In this document: positions 1-7,735 of the stretch, piece after piece
Numbering within the stretch: the stretch's first letter is position 1
Layout: each line of letters begins with the position of its first letter
Source of the DNA: Prevotellaceae bacterium KH2P17
GTDB lineage: Bacteria; Bacteroidota; Bacteroidia; Bacteroidales; Bacteroidaceae
DNA: 64,000 nt
Assembly (NCBI GenBank): GCA_900199655.1
Contig: FZRE01000005.1
Coordinates: 115,051 to 179,050 of the forward strand
Direction: 5' to 3'
Position numbers and translations under genes: made by a program
Notes under the pieces: generated by a model
Database searches by the model: none
Seen by the model: only the letters and a program-made list of their open reading frames with translations
Told to the model about the DNA's origin: nothing

Positions 1-36
1 CCCTCCTAACCTCCCCTTTCCAAGGGGAGGATACCC
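1..36. repeat. REP-like GC-rich palindrome (partial)
   Basis: A CTCCCCTTTCCAAGGGGAG palindrome lies at 11-29, flanked by CCCTCCTAAC on the left and GATACC on the right. It is the same element as the copies near 9.7-10.3 kb, 19.1 kb and 60.1-60.2 kb. The window starts inside it, so its partner palindrome, if any, is not visible on the left. Nothing recognisable lies between it and the end of the first gene at 130. Confidence 0.8.
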
Positions 37-129
37 TGGCGCCCATACGCTCCTTACAAGTTGATAAACTGCAATCAATAAGCGGCAAGACAAACCGGTG
101 TCTTTGCCCAGCAGTATATGTTTCGGCGC

Positions 130-1443
130 TTAGAGCGGAGCCTTCGGCCTGATGCCTTCTATGTCTATCTTCTTGCTCAGGCGGCTTTTGGTAGAGCGCA
201 CGGCCTGCTCCGAGCAGCAGAAAGAGCGCGCCTTCTGCGCGTCGGTCTTGCCGTTGCGCTCCATGATGCAGAAGAATGTCTCCTTTGGTGTGAGCGCATA
301 GTCGGGGTTGTCGATAAGATAGGCCAGCTCGCGGTCTATGGTCTTCATCACCTCCGTTACGGCTTTCTGCTCCTGCTTGCCGTACTGGCTGATGTTGTCC
401 TCCGTCAGGATGGCGTACAACACGTCTACTCCGAGTTTTGTTTCGGCAATTGACGAGGCCATCTCGTCGCCCTGCAGCTGTGCCGGCAGCTGTTGGCTGA
501 GCTGTTGCACCTCGCGCGTCTTGGCGTCTATCTGCCGCTTCATCTCGCCTATGGTGGCGTCCTTGCGGCTCAGCCAGCCCAGGGTGTCGGCCTTGATGGC
601 CGCCACGCGCGTGCGGTAACGGCGGTACAAGGCCTGCGTGCGGCGGTAGTACCAGAGCGTGAGGGCGAAGATGACGAGCAGCAAGGCGATGATGGCGATG
701 CTGAAGTAGAGCTTCTCTTCGGCCTGCCGGCGCAGGATAACCTGCTTGTCGTACTCGGCCTGCATGCGCAGTTGCATGCGGTGGGCCTTCTCCTGCTGGG
801 CAATATTACTCAAAAGGCTGGCCTGCTGGGGCTTGTTCTGCCGCGTGTAGATGGTGGAAAGCAGCGAGATGGCATTGCCGAGGGCCGACGAATCCTGCGC
901 CATCATGGCCGCGCGGTAGGCGTGGTGCTCGGCTTCGGGCAGCGAATCGTGCAGCAGTTCGTAGTATGCAATGTTCTTCAGGATGACCGACTTCTGCCCT
1001 TGGTCGGCCTGGGTAAAGAACTCTGCCGCCCGCAGGTTCACTCTCCAGGCGCTGTCGTTGAGGCCCATATTATATAAGGTGTTGGCCTGGTTGATGTACA
1101 CATCTACCATGTACTCCGGCTTGCCGTAACGGCGGGCGTAGCTGAGGGCGCGCTCCATGTAGCCCAGAGCCTTGCTGTTGGCGCCCGTGTTCTCAAGTAT
1201 CCAGCCCGTGTATTGGCATATCTGGTACTGCGTCTTGGCGTTGTCGAGGCGTGGGAGCAGCTTTTCGGCCTGCCGCAGCTGCACGAGCGCCGAGACAAGG
1301 TCGCCGCCGTCGATGTAGTGCAGGGCACTGTCAACGTAGGCTTGTGCCGCCTCTTCCGGGCTTCCGGCTCCGGAGCGGCCGCCCGTTCCGCACCCGACAA
1401 GGGCTGCAAGGGCGACAAACAGCAGTATGGTTGTCCTTTTCAT
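130..1443 (-). CDS. Membrane-anchored TPR protein with C-terminal LuxR-like helix-turn-helix
   Basis: A 437-residue protein of a type common in Bacteroidales. The N-terminus (MKRTTILLFVALAALVGC) is a lipoprotein signal with Cys18 in the lipobox. Residues about 35-230 are helical TPR-like repeats. A transmembrane segment (about 250-270, IAIIALLLVIFALTLWYY) is followed by a cytoplasmic coiled coil and a C-terminal region (SFCCSEQAVRSTKSRLSKK) that looks like a LuxR-type recognition helix. This suggests an envelope-sensing regulator. The lipobox and the internal membrane span are awkward together, so the N-terminus may be a plain signal. The start was chosen over an upstream ATG at 1548 because a TAnnTTTG box at 1451-1458 lies between them; the leader would then be only about 5 nt. 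Function unknown. Confidence 0.8.
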   Translation of the reverse strand: MKRTTILLFVALAALVGCGTGGRSGAGSPEEAAQAYVDSALHYIDGGDLVSALVQLRQAEKLLPRLDNAKTQYQICQYTGWILENTGANSKALGYMERALSYARRYGKPEYMVDVYINQANTLYNMGLNDSAWRVNLRAAEFFTQADQGQKSVILKNIAYYELLHDSLPEAEHHAYRAAMMAQDSSALGNAISLLSTIYTRQNKPQQASLLSNIAQQEKAHRMQLRMQAEYDKQVILRRQAEEKLYFSIAIIALLLVIFALTLWYYRRTQALYRRYRTRVAAIKADTLGWLSRKDATIGEMKRQIDAKTREVQQLSQQLPAQLQGDEMASSIAETKLGVDVLYAILTEDNISQYGKQEQKAVTEVMKTIDRELAYLIDNPDYALTPKETFFCIMERNGKTDAQKARSFCCSEQAVRSTKSRLSKKIDIEGIRPKAPL

Positions 1444-1450
1444 GTCCTTG

Positions 1451-1458
1451 CAAAGATA
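1451..1458 (-). promoter_or_regulatory. -7 promoter box, TPR regulator
   Basis: TATCTTTG on the minus strand matches the Bacteroidota -7 consensus TAnnTTTG. It sits 8 nt before the ATG, implying an almost leaderless mRNA if it is used. No clear -33 TTTG was seen. Confidence 0.5.
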
Positions 1459-1562
1459 GCTGAAAATATTGATATCATCAAGCTTTCGGCCCCTTTCTTC
1501 TCGTTTCCCAGCTTGTTGAATGACGCCTGCGGGCTGACATCCTGGCATCTTTTTGTGTCATA

Positions 1563-1590
1563 TTGACAAAAATCTGCGTTGGTATGTTTA
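1563..1590 (+). promoter_or_regulatory. Possible promoter of the hsp20 gene
   Basis: TTGACA at 1563 and TATGTTTA at 1583-1590 (one mismatch to TAnnTTTG) are separated by about 17 nt. The arrangement would give a leader of about 80 nt. No CIRCE inverted repeat was seen. The match is weaker than at other genes in the window. Confidence 0.35.
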
Positions 1591-1660
1591 TTGCATAAGG
1601 GTATGTGAACACGTAAGAGTTCAAGATAAATGATAAAGATAAACCATTAACTTTTAAAAT

Positions 1661-1666
1661 AGGAGG
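1661..1666 (+). promoter_or_regulatory. Strong Shine-Dalgarno site of hsp20
   Basis: A full AGGAGG lies 8 nt before the ATG at 1675. Such a perfect site is unusual in this window, where most genes have none, and it fits a protein that must be made quickly and in quantity. Confidence 0.75.
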
Positions 1667-1674
1667 ATTTAATT

Positions 1675-2100
1675 ATGTTACCAGTAATGCACAACAGTTC
1701 TTGGTTACCGGATGTATTCGAGGACTTCTTTAATACAGGTTTTATGCCTCGTGCCAACGCAACGGCTCCAGCCATCAACGTGGTAGAACGTGACAAGGAG
1801 TACACTATTGAGCTCGCAGCCCCCGGTTTGCGTAAGGAAGACTTCTCTGTAAACATTAATGACGAGGGTAACCTCAACATCAAGATGGAGCAGAAGAATG
1901 AAAAGAAGGAGGAAGACAAGAAAGCTCACTACCTTCGCCGTGAGTTCAACTACAGCAAGTTCGAGCAAACACTCATCTTGCCCGATGATGTTCAGAAGGA
2001 CAAAATCAAGGCTCGCGTAGACAACGGCGTGCTTTATGTCGACCTGCCGAAGATGGAGGAGTCCAAAACCAAGGTCCAGCGCCAGATTGAGATCATATAA
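1675..2100 (+). CDS. hsp20: Small heat shock protein, Hsp20/alpha-crystallin family
   Basis: A 141-residue ATP-independent holdase chaperone of the cytoplasm. A short N-terminal arm (MLPVMHNSSWLPDVFEDFF) precedes the alpha-crystallin domain at about residues 35-138. That domain has the usual landmarks: AAPGLRKEDFSVNINDEGNL, a charged loop (EQKNEKKEEDKK), the YLRREFNYSKFEQTLILPDDV strand pair (split here only by eye), and A-x-x-x-NGVLYVDLPK. Length is normal for the family. It stands alone, with its own strong ribosome binding site and a clear terminator after it. Identification is firm; the symbol is generic. Confidence 0.95.
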   Translation: MLPVMHNSSWLPDVFEDFFNTGFMPRANATAPAINVVERDKEYTIELAAPGLRKEDFSVNINDEGNLNIKMEQKNEKKEEDKKAHYLRREFNYSKFEQTLILPDDVQKDKIKARVDNGVLYVDLPKMEESKTKVQRQIEII

Positions 2101-2124
2101 AATCACGTATAGGTATTAGTTTCC

Positions 2125-2159
2125 AAGCCCCGCATGCTGTAAAGTGTGCGGGGCTTTTT
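2125..2159 (+). terminator. Rho-independent terminator after hsp20
   Basis: A perfect 10-bp stem (AAGCCCCGCA at 2125-2134 with TGCGGGGCTT at 2147-2156) with a 12-nt loop runs into a T tract at 2155-2159. Confidence 0.9.
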
Positions 2160-2336
2160 GGTGCCAGCAGGCCTGCCGTTGGTGGTGCTTGCAGCAGCTT
2201 GTAATTGTGGTGGAGGCTCTCGTTTGTTGTGTCAAAAACAGTTGAATGGATATTTTATTGCGCTGATAATCAGTTGGTTTATGCCTTTGAGTGTGTCAAT
2301 GGTCATTCAGGTATTGCAGAATGGCGGGCCAGACTG
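2160..2336. other. Intergenic stretch without recognised features
   Basis: Between the hsp20 terminator and the promoter of the first TonB-domain gene I see no conserved ORF, repeat or RNA. The open frames here are short and have no family signature. Confidence 0.5.
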
Positions 2337-2344
2337 TATCTTTG
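2337..2344 (+). promoter_or_regulatory. -7 promoter box of the tandem TonB-domain genes
   Basis: TATCTTTG fits TAnnTTTG. ATTG at 2313-2316 is an imperfect -33 element with a 20-nt spacer. It gives a long leader of about 105 nt containing the stem at 2366-2426. Confidence 0.55.
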
Positions 2345-2365
2345 CAGTATCCAAACTCAAATCTG

Positions 2366-2426
2366 CAAGGCGCAACTTGGAGGCCTGCAGTACCGGTCAT
2401 GCTGTGAGTCAGCCGGTTGCGCCTTG
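2366..2426 (+). promoter_or_regulatory. Structured 5' leader: long stem-loop before the TonB-domain gene
   Basis: CAAGGCGCAAC (2366-2376) is the exact reverse complement of GTTGCGCCTTG (2416-2426), an 11-bp perfect stem enclosing 39 nt. It ends 27 nt before the ATG, within the predicted leader. It could be an attenuator, an mRNA stabiliser or a protein-binding site. It matches no riboswitch class that I recognise. Confidence 0.5.
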
Positions 2427-2453
2427 ATTTACGGACATTCAAAACCTATAGAT

Positions 2454-2909
2454 ATGAAACGATTGTTCTTCTGTTTAGTGGTGTTGCTGCTGTCAGTACA
2501 GGCAGCCGTTGCACAGAACCCGCTCCCAAAGCTGATTTGCTTTGCAACAGTGAATGACATGCCTGCTTATCCCGGAGGTATCAAGGCATTGCAGGATTTC
2601 TTGCTTGCAAACGTGAAATACCCCGACTCGTGCGTTGATGGTTGCATCCAGGGAAAGGTCGTGGTGAGCTTTATCGTAAACCCGGACAGCACATGTTCCG
2701 ACTTCAAAGTTATCCAATCTGTCGACCCTTTGCTGGATGCAGAGGCCTTGCGGGTATTGAAGCTGATGCCCAAATGGAGCCCCGGACGCATCGACGGCGA
2801 GGCAGTAAGGGTGAGATTTAATATTCCCATCAACTTCAGAATTCCCCCGGAGGAAATTCAAAAAGACTCGGTGAAATCGGCAAAAACAGTCAATCACGCC
2901 CGCAAATGA
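2454..2909 (+). CDS. Secreted stand-alone TonB C-terminal domain protein (copy 1)
   Basis: 151 residues. A cleavable signal peptide (MKRLFFCLVVLLLSVQAAVAQ) is followed by a TonB C-terminal fold: YPGGIKALQDFLLANVKYP, then GKVVVSFIVNPDSTCSDFKV, then LDAEALRVLKLMPKWSPG. This resembles the TonB_C domain seen in Bacteroidetes TonB and BlaR-like proteins. It has no N-terminal membrane anchor and no proline-rich spacer, so it cannot itself bridge from ExbBD; it is probably a free periplasmic protein. The start was chosen at the signal peptide rather than the longer upstream frame at 2205. It is paired with a close paralogue 95 nt downstream. Confidence 0.85.
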   Translation: MKRLFFCLVVLLLSVQAAVAQNPLPKLICFATVNDMPAYPGGIKALQDFLLANVKYPDSCVDGCIQGKVVVSFIVNPDSTCSDFKVIQSVDPLLDAEALRVLKLMPKWSPGRIDGEAVRVRFNIPINFRIPPEEIQKDSVKSAKTVNHARK

Positions 2910-2942
2910 ATGTGTCAGGAGCGGCAGATAATATGTTTCTCG

Positions 2943-2967
2943 GGCCGAAGAACTATCGGCTTCGGCC
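2943..2967 (+). promoter_or_regulatory. Intergenic stem-loop between the TonB-domain paralogues
   Basis: GGCCGAAG (2943-2950) pairs with CTTCGGCC (2960-2967) around a 9-nt loop. There is no T tract, so it looks more like an mRNA processing or stabilising hairpin than a terminator. Confidence 0.45.
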
Positions 2968-3003
2968 TTGGAGTTTGTCAATTCTCATTTAAAACCTAAA
3001 GAT

Positions 3004-3462
3004 ATGAAACGTTTATTCTTCTGTTTAGTGGTGTTGCTGCTGTCGGTTCAGGCAGCGGTTGCACAGAACCCACGCTCGGAGCGGAAGTGTTTTGAGCCAG
3101 CGGAAATCATGCCTTCTTTTCCTGGAGGTACCAAGGCGTTGATGGATTTCATTGCTGCAAACCTGAAATACCCCGCCGAGTATGCCGAAAATTGCATCCA
3201 GGGAAGGGTAGTGGTCAGCTTTTCAGTCAATCCGGACAGTACATGTACTGACTTCAAGGTTGTCCACTCTGTCGACTCTTTGCTGGATGCTGAAGCCCTG
3301 CGAGTATTGAAGCTGATGCCCAAGTGGAACCCCGGAAGCCGGAACGGCAGGCCTGTAAAAGTGAGATATGCCGTTCCCGTTACCTTCAGACTGCTCGGGC
3401 CAACTCCTTACTCATATCCGATGAAATGGCCGAAAACTGCAAACTCCGCCAAAAGTCGATAG
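3004..3462 (+). CDS. Secreted stand-alone TonB C-terminal domain protein (copy 2)
   Basis: 152 residues, paralogue of the preceding gene. The signal peptide is identical through the AQNP cleavage region, and the 14-nt leader before the ATG is almost the same. The mature domain keeps FPGGTKALMDFIAANLKYP, GRVVVSFSVNPDSTC and LDAEALRVLKLMPKWNPG. It differs more in the first 25 mature residues and in the C-terminal tail. The start at the signal peptide was preferred to the in-frame ATG at 2968. The pattern points to tandem duplication followed by divergence of the mature part. Partner and substrate are unknown. Confidence 0.85.
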   Translation: MKRLFFCLVVLLLSVQAAVAQNPRSERKCFEPAEIMPSFPGGTKALMDFIAANLKYPAEYAENCIQGRVVVSFSVNPDSTCTDFKVVHSVDSLLDAEALRVLKLMPKWNPGSRNGRPVKVRYAVPVTFRLLGPTPYSYPMKWPKTANSAKSR

Positions 3463-3501
3463 AAGAAACGTTGCCATTTAAAAGCTTTTATCCCTTCAGA
3501 T

Positions 3502-3532
3502 TTTGCCAATCGGCTTATTTGTAGTAAATTTG
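3502..3532 (+). promoter_or_regulatory. Promoter of gpmI
   Basis: TTTG at 3502-3505, an exact 19-nt spacer and TAAATTTG at 3525-3532 form a textbook Bacteroidota sigma-70 promoter. The expected start near 3536 gives a leader of about 35 nt. Confidence 0.8.
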
Positions 3533-3570
3533 CAGATTGAAAAAATTACTTTTTAGATATTAGTTTTATT

Positions 3571-5088
3571 ATGGCAAAGAAAGCTCTATTGATGATTCTC
3601 GACGGTTGGGGAATCGGTAAACACGGTGAGGGTGACGTTATCTACAACACGCCTACGCCTTACCTGGACTATCTGACTGCAGTTTCAGCCCACTCGCAGC
3701 TGCAGGCTTCGGGCGAAGATGTGGGCCTGCCCGACGGTCAGATGGGCAATTCGGAGGTGGGACACCTCAACATCGGCGCCGGCCGCATTGTGTATCAGGA
3801 CCTCGTAAAGATAAACCGCGCCTGCAAGGACGGCTCCATCATGAAGAATCCCGAAATCGTTTCGGCCTACAGCTACGCCCGTCAGACGGGCAAGAAGCTC
3901 CACTTGATGGGCCTGACCAGCAACGGCGGCGTGCACTCTTCACTCGATCACCTCTTTAAATTCGTTGAGATTTCAAAAGAATATGGTCTCAAGAACACCT
4001 TCGTTCACTGCTTCATGGACGGCCGCGACACCGACCCAAAGAGCGGCGCAGGCTTCATCAAGGAGCTGGAAGCAGTGTGCCGGCAGAACGATGCCCACAT
4101 AGCAAGCATCGTGGGTCGCTTCTACGCCATGGACAGAGATAAGCGTTGGAACCGTGTAAAGGAGGCTTACGACCTCTTGGTAGAAGCTAAAGGCAAGCAA
4201 ACTACCGACATGGTGAAGGCTGTAGAGGAGAGTTATGCCGACGGAGTGACAGATGAATTCATCAAACCCATCAACAACTCGACCGTTGACGGCACGATAC
4301 AGGAAGGCGATGTGGTTATTTTCTTCAACTTCAGGAACGACCGCGCCAAGGAACTTACTACCGTGCTGACCCAGCAGGACATGCCCGACGAGGGCATGCA
4401 CACCATCAAGGGCCTGCAATTCTACAGTATGACGCCCTACGATGCCAACTTTACAGACGTGCATGTGCTGTTCCCCAAGGAGAACGTGGAGGACACCTTG
4501 GGCGAATACCTCTCTAAACTCGGCAAGAAACAGCTGCACACCGCCGAGACCGAAAAGTACGCTCACGTTACCTTCTTCTTCAATGGAGGGCGCGAGGAGC
4601 CCTACGACGGGGAGGACAGAATTCTCGTTCCGTCGCCCAAAGTGGCCACTTACGACCTCAAGCCCGAGATGAGCGCCTACGAAGTTAAGGACAAGTTGGT
4701 AGCTGCCATCAATGCTCAGAAGTACGACTTCATCGTAGTCAACTTTGCAAATGGTGACATGGTGGGCCACACGGGCGTCTATCACGCCATCGCGAAGGCC
4801 GTTTGGGCGGTGGATCATTGCGTACACGACGTGATTGAAGCTGCCAAGGCAAACGATTACGAGGCCATTGTCATAGCCGACCACGGCAATGCCGACAATG
4901 CCATTAACCCCGACGGCACGCCCAACACGGCCCACTCGCTCAACCCGGTGCCGTTTATCTACGTGACCGATAACAACTCGGCAACCGTTAAGAACGGCCG
5001 TCTGGCCGACGTGGCACCGTCTATTCTGCACATCATGGGCCTGGAGCAGCCGGCCGATATGACGGGTGAGAACCTGATTACCGATTAA
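3571..5088 (+). CDS. gpmI: 2,3-bisphosphoglycerate-independent phosphoglycerate mutase
   Basis: 505 residues, full length. It interconverts 3- and 2-phosphoglycerate in glycolysis through a phosphoserine intermediate, using two Mn ions. Visible motifs: the metal site [10 protein letters not shown] near the N-terminus, the catalytic serine in [17 protein letters not shown] (Ser62), substrate-binding [17 protein letters not shown], and the second metal cluster [10 protein letters not shown] and IADHGNADN. It has its own promoter and terminator, so it is transcribed alone. The family assignment is certain from these motifs. Confidence 0.98.
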   Translation: MAKKALLMILDGWGIGKHGEGDVIYNTPTPYLDYLTAVSAHSQLQASGEDVGLPDGQMGNSEVGHLNIGAGRIVYQDLVKINRACKDGSIMKNPEIVSAYSYARQTGKKLHLMGLTSNGGVHSSLDHLFKFVEISKEYGLKNTFVHCFMDGRDTDPKSGAGFIKELEAVCRQNDAHIASIVGRFYAMDRDKRWNRVKEAYDLLVEAKGKQTTDMVKAVEESYADGVTDEFIKPINNSTVDGTIQEGDVVIFFNFRNDRAKELTTVLTQQDMPDEGMHTIKGLQFYSMTPYDANFTDVHVLFPKENVEDTLGEYLSKLGKKQLHTAETEKYAHVTFFFNGGREEPYDGEDRILVPSPKVATYDLKPEMSAYEVKDKLVAAINAQKYDFIVVNFANGDMVGHTGVYHAIAKAVWAVDHCVHDVIEAAKANDYEAIVIADHGNADNAINPDGTPNTAHSLNPVPFIYVTDNNSATVKNGRLADVAPSILHIMGLEQPADMTGENLITD

Positions 5089-5105
5089 TCCCTCCCTCTA
5101 TAAGA

Positions 5106-5147
5106 GCGCCCTATATGCCGCAAATTGGCGGCGTATAGGACGTTTTT
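5106..5147 (+). terminator. Rho-independent terminator of gpmI
   Basis: CCTATATGCCGC (5110-5121) pairs with GCGGCGTATAGG (5128-5139), 12 bp with one G-T, followed by TTTTTG at 5143. Confidence 0.88.
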
Positions 5148-5285
5148 GTTTGCTTTCGGGCCTCGCGCAGCAGCCCTTTCCGGGGTGCGGAGATTTGCAG
5201 CAAGAGAGCCGTTGTTTCCCTCTTGCCCAGTGCAATCTATCCCCTCGTACAGTCATTTGCAGCCCCCGGCATTTCTGGAGCTATC

Positions 5286-5373
5286 GTTCAAGCCTGTTGA
5301 ACGGCATCTTCAAGCCTCTTGACCGATACCTTCAGGAGCCTTGAAGCATAGCTTCGCCAACCTGCCCGGATAG
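5286..5373. repeat. 22-nt-period stem array, locus A (4 units)
   Basis: Four consecutive 22-nt units start at 5286, 5308, 5330 and 5352. Each has the form CTTCAAG-N3-CTTGA(A/C)-CGATA-(C/G), with decay in the last. Unit 3 carries TTCAGG opposite CTTGAA, which pairs with a G-U only in plus-strand RNA. The array lies between the convergent ends of gpmI and the next minus-strand gene. Function unknown. Confidence 0.85.
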
Positions 5374-5420
5374 AGGCTGTTTGCCTGCATGCCAAGAGCA
5401 GGCGTACAGGAGCTTCGGTC

Positions 5421-7544
5421 TTACCGTTTTGTTTGTGTGCTGCTCACCCTCCCATCCTTATAAACGGTGTCGGTAAAAACCCATTCCTGGAGGTTCATTT
5501 TGGCCGATTTCATCGTTGGAATGATATCTTTTTTGCGCCCGCCTGTGAGCCCCAAAGGGCGGTACATCACTCCTTTGCTTTCTGTTTTCTCCGTACCAGG
5601 CTTAAAGCTGCGGGTCTTCATTACCAACGCTCCATTGATGGCACCACCAACATCAGCTCTTTTTGCAGCTTCAACCGCGCTAAGATATTCGATGGATTCC
5701 ATATCGTTCATGTCCATATAGAGCACTTGGTTAACAGAAATGGGTGTTCCGTCGAGGAGAATTTTAATGGACTGGTTGGCTTGTAATGTCGAAGCCCTAC
5801 GATTGTTGAGAACATAGCCTACTTGTTCGCTGCCTGTCAAGTACATGTATTTAAAGAAGTATTCGACTACATGCTTGAAATCAATCAGGTTGTGTGATTG
5901 TATATCAGCGTGGGTAAGCAGCGTTGACTTGTAGAAGAGCTTCTCCTCCTGGTCGTACATGCGGCGTTTGGCGGTTACGCGAACCTCCGGCAGTCTGTTT
6001 ACACCGTGCAAGCCGGGCCTGTTGAGCTGCGCTTCGTCGCCTCCGTAGGCTTCAGATGCAAGGTCAGATTGCTGCCGGGCGAGCGGCGGCGGGGCGTCTT
6101 CCGTCATCTCATAGCGGCAGTAGTAGGCCTTTCCTTTTTTGTCGTAAGCCTGCAGATAGAACTCCTCGCCGTCGTTGTAATCATCAACCGGGATGCGAAA
6201 ATTGCCCATTTCATCGGTCTGTGAAGTGAAAACGGCGTTGTTGCTCTTCTGGTAGGCCATGACCGAACCGTTCCTTACGGGGCGCCCGCCGTCGCGGTAA
6301 GTGACCCTGCCGCTAAGGGCGAGCTGCGTTTCGGGGGCGTAGGGGAGGGTGAGTTTGCCCTCTTGGGCGGCCTTGAGGTTGATGCGGCAGAAGGTTGCCG
6401 AACAGAGCCACGCCCGCAGGTCGGCCTCGCTGTCCTCGCCGGGGCGGCCGTAATTCTTCGGGAAAGGTGCCGGCGAAGCCACGTCGGTTTGCAGTATGAG
6501 CGCCGGAACGGCCTGCGGCAGGCTGGCGGTAGTGTCGCTTATGGCTCGGCGGAATGTGCAAAGAACGCCGGCGGGGTTGCCGTCCGCCACGCCGACAGCT
6601 GTTTGCTGACCTTGCCGGAACCCAACTCTCTGGAAGCTCTCCGATACAATTTCGCCCATTTCATCGGTCAGAATGAGCGATGCGAGCCCGTCTCCCAGCC
6701 CCGTGACATCAATCTTTCCGCCGTTGCGTTTTAGGTTGATACGCTGCAATCCCAACTGTCGGTGGTATAGGTAAAGGGCATATTTCGGCGGTAGTTGCGG
6801 GTGAACGTAGTACGAGAGGATGTTGCCTTTGAGCGCACTCTGCACTACCGGCACAGTGTTTGGAGCCGGAACGGGAAACGTCTCCTTTCCGTTCTCCGTT
6901 TCCACCTTTATATAATAGGCCTCTCCCGGTTCCGGCGTAAAGGCCGCCAGCTGCCAACCCGAGGCGGTGGTGGTGCCACTTGCCAGCTCTCGTTGCCTGC
7001 TGTCGGTAACCGAAAAACTGCCCCGGAGCGGACGGTCGCTGCCGTCGGTCAGTCTGATGGCTATGCTCTGGCGCAGTCCACCCACCATATGGCCGCCCTC
7101 AGGGTATAGGTAACAGCGCACGCCACGGCTCACAGCAGGCTGCCGACTGTCATCATTACCGATGCGGAGGGTGAGCAGCGGGAAGGTTTCGGGGGGGTAG
7201 TTGCGCATCAGCCGTGTGTAGGCACGCAGCCGATACGTGCCCTGCGGCCAGACTGTCAGCGGCTGGAATGCGGAGTGAAAACGGCCGCTGGGCTCGCAGC
7301 GCAGCTTCTGCTGCAGGCAGAGAGAGTCCTGGCTATTGATGAGTTCCACGTAAACGTAGCGGCTGTAAGGGCCGCCGAGCGTGTCGGTAGCCATGAGGAT
7401 GCCGTCTATCCGCACGCTGTCGGTGGCCGTGCAGGCCGTGCGGTCGGTGCACAGAAATATCCGTTCGCCGGGCAGAGTCTGACCGGCGGCGGTCTTGATG
7501 GACAGGAGCAGAAGCAGGGCAAGCGTCCTGAAGGTTGTTTTCAT
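5421..7544 (-). CDS. Secreted macroglobulin-like/carboxypeptidase-regulatory protein with TonB-receptor plug-like C-terminus
   Basis: 707 residues after choosing the signal peptide start (MKTTFRTLALLLLLSIKTAAGQ). The N-terminal part (ERIFLCTDRTACTATDSVRIDG, residues about 25-130) resembles the MG2-type domain of Bacteroidetes macroglobulin-like proteins. A carboxypeptidase-like regulatory domain lies at about 425-500 (LSGRVTYRDGGRPVRNGSVMAY). A plug-like domain follows (about 560-670: VRVTAKRR, ILLDGTPISV, IEYLSAVEAAKR, GGAINGALVMKTR). There is no beta-barrel after it, so this is not a complete TonB-dependent receptor. Periplasmic or outer-membrane-associated; role unknown. Alone between convergent gpmI and divergent ung. 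Confidence 0.8.
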   Translation of the reverse strand: MKTTFRTLALLLLLSIKTAAGQTLPGERIFLCTDRTACTATDSVRIDGILMATDTLGGPYSRYVYVELINSQDSLCLQQKLRCEPSGRFHSAFQPLTVWPQGTYRLRAYTRLMRNYPPETFPLLTLRIGNDDSRQPAVSRGVRCYLYPEGGHMVGGLRQSIAIRLTDGSDRPLRGSFSVTDSRQRELASGTTTASGWQLAAFTPEPGEAYYIKVETENGKETFPVPAPNTVPVVQSALKGNILSYYVHPQLPPKYALYLYHRQLGLQRINLKRNGGKIDVTGLGDGLASLILTDEMGEIVSESFQRVGFRQGQQTAVGVADGNPAGVLCTFRRAISDTTASLPQAVPALILQTDVASPAPFPKNYGRPGEDSEADLRAWLCSATFCRINLKAAQEGKLTLPYAPETQLALSGRVTYRDGGRPVRNGSVMAYQKSNNAVFTSQTDEMGNFRIPVDDYNDGEEFYLQAYDKKGKAYYCRYEMTEDAPPPLARQQSDLASEAYGGDEAQLNRPGLHGVNRLPEVRVTAKRRMYDQEEKLFYKSTLLTHADIQSHNLIDFKHVVEYFFKYMYLTGSEQVGYVLNNRRASTLQANQSIKILLDGTPISVNQVLYMDMNDMESIEYLSAVEAAKRADVGGAINGALVMKTRSFKPGTEKTESKGVMYRPLGLTGGRKKDIIPTMKSAKMNLQEWVFTDTVYKDGRVSSTQTKR

Positions 7545-7599
7545 GTGTGTGTCGGTTTCGGTATCTGATGGTTCGGGCTGCCCCGCGGCAGTACAAATG

Positions 7600-7607
7600 C
7601 AAATATA
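7600..7607 (-). promoter_or_regulatory. -7 promoter box of the plug-domain gene
   Basis: TATATTTG on the minus strand, about 55 nt before the signal-peptide ATG at 7544. It supports that start over the in-frame ATG at 7643, which lies upstream of the box. The -33 region (TTGG) is weak. Confidence 0.5.
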
Positions 7608-7677
7608 AAAAATAGTGTTGAATGTTCCAAGCCGCGTTACCAAAAATCTCGCCGGCAGTCAGAAATCCGCCTGCTTT

Positions 7678-7709
7678 TTTGCTTTTCTGCCCTTAAATGC
7701 CTATTTTTG
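7678..7709 (+). promoter_or_regulatory. Promoter of ung
   Basis: TTTG at 7678-7681 and TATTTTTG at 7702-7709 with a 20-nt spacer. The predicted start near 7713 lies after the ATG at 7697 and 23 nt before the ATG at 7736, so it selects the latter. Confidence 0.7.
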
Positions 7710-7735
7710 CGGTACAAACCATAACGAGCACGAAT

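Noticed and set aside
2968..3003. Upstream start for the second TonB-domain gene
   Set aside because: It would add 12 residues before a perfect signal peptide that matches the paralogue's own start.
5286..5373. Considered a CRISPR array because of regular spacing
   Set aside because: Units are contiguous at 22 nt with no unique spacers, no leader and no cas genes nearby; the unit itself is too short and too variable.
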